Below, piece by piece: positions 6,172-6,231 of a stretch of DNA of 6,231 nucleotides; the stretch's first letter is position 1; each line of letters begins with the position of its first letter. The stretch comes from Sporomusa sp. (lineage in GTDB: Bacteria > Bacillota_C > Negativicutes > Sporomusales > Sporomusaceae): NCBI GenBank assembly GCA_029256645.1, contig JAQSXM010000212.1, positions 1 through 6,231 on the forward strand, in the 5' to 3' direction. A model generated the notes under the pieces. The model was given only the letters and a program-made list of their open reading frames with translations. It ran no database searches and had not been told where the DNA came from. The position numbers and the translations under genes are program-made.

Positions 6172-6231
6172 TTATTTTACAGGCTGTTTCTGGCGATAAT
6201 TCTTAACCTGAATACTGATGTTAACATAATC
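6172..6231 (-). CDS. Possible 3' end of an unidentified gene entering from the right edge
   Basis: A minus-strand frame is open from the window edge for 19 codons, reading DYVNISIQVKNYRQKQPVK, then TAA at 6174-6172. The hydrophilic Lys/Gln-rich end is typical of a protein C-terminus, but the stretch is too short to identify or confirm. About 100 bases without a visible gene separate it from the next candidate start at 6070; in that gap I see only a self-complementary TAAGAATTCTTA (6163-6174) and a run of six C's (6103-6108). Confidence 0.25.
   Translation of the reverse strand, partial: DYVNISIQVKNYRQKQPVK

Noticed and set aside
6163..6205. Palindrome TAAGAATTCTTA and a second AATTCTTA at 6198-6205
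   Set aside because: Short AT-rich matches of this kind are expected by chance, and they have no clear relation to a gene signal.

Overview
The window looks like chromosomal DNA from a Gram-positive-lineage (Firmicutes/Bacillota) bacterium of moderate GC, near the replication origin. The signs are strong AAGGAGG-type ribosome-binding sites, a soj/spo0J-type parAB pair whose ParA has the same length and catalytic numbering as Bacillus subtilis Soj (as recalled), a parS site matching the B. subtilis consensus, and a sigma-H-like promoter. The separate methionine-synthase reactivation protein suggests an anaerobe with corrinoid metabolism, for example a spore-forming clostridium or a Sporomusa-type Negativicute. 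The lineage is inference, not a measured assignment.

Layout. (1) Bases 1-1470, minus strand: the chromosome-partitioning operon parA-parB. The genes overlap by 8 bases and parB runs off the left edge. A 16-bp parS site lies inside parB. (2) Bases 1471-1695: a divergent intergenic region with a sigma-H-like promoter firing left into parA and a sigma-A promoter firing right. (3) Bases 1696-5742, plus strand: an apparent three-gene operon. It holds a stand-alone MetH reactivation-domain protein, a 791-residue cobalamin-dependent methionine synthase lacking that domain (joined by a TAATG overlap), and an ADP-ribosylglycohydrolase broken by a one-base frameshift. (4) Bases 5743-6231: a strong plus-strand hairpin, probably the operon terminator. 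Facing it is a minus-strand hairpin plus T-tract, then what looks like a damaged small membrane-protein gene and possibly the last 19 codons of another minus-strand gene entering from the right edge.

How the genes work together. ParA (ATPase) and ParB (CTP-dependent clamp) with parS segregate the origin region, and in spore formers also influence replication initiation and sporulation. The two met genes together rebuild the modular E. coli MetH: the larger protein moves methyl groups from methyltetrahydrofolate to homocysteine through cobalamin, and the smaller one presumably supplies AdoMet-dependent reductive reactivation. The ADP-ribosylglycohydrolase has no obvious role in that pathway.

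I found no mobile element, CRISPR array, tRNA or rRNA, and no clearly new multi-gene system. The points most worth checking are the Cys-rich tail of the reactivation protein, the parS and sigma-H signals at parAB, the frameshifted glycohydrolase, and the convergent hairpins with the degraded small gene at the right end.
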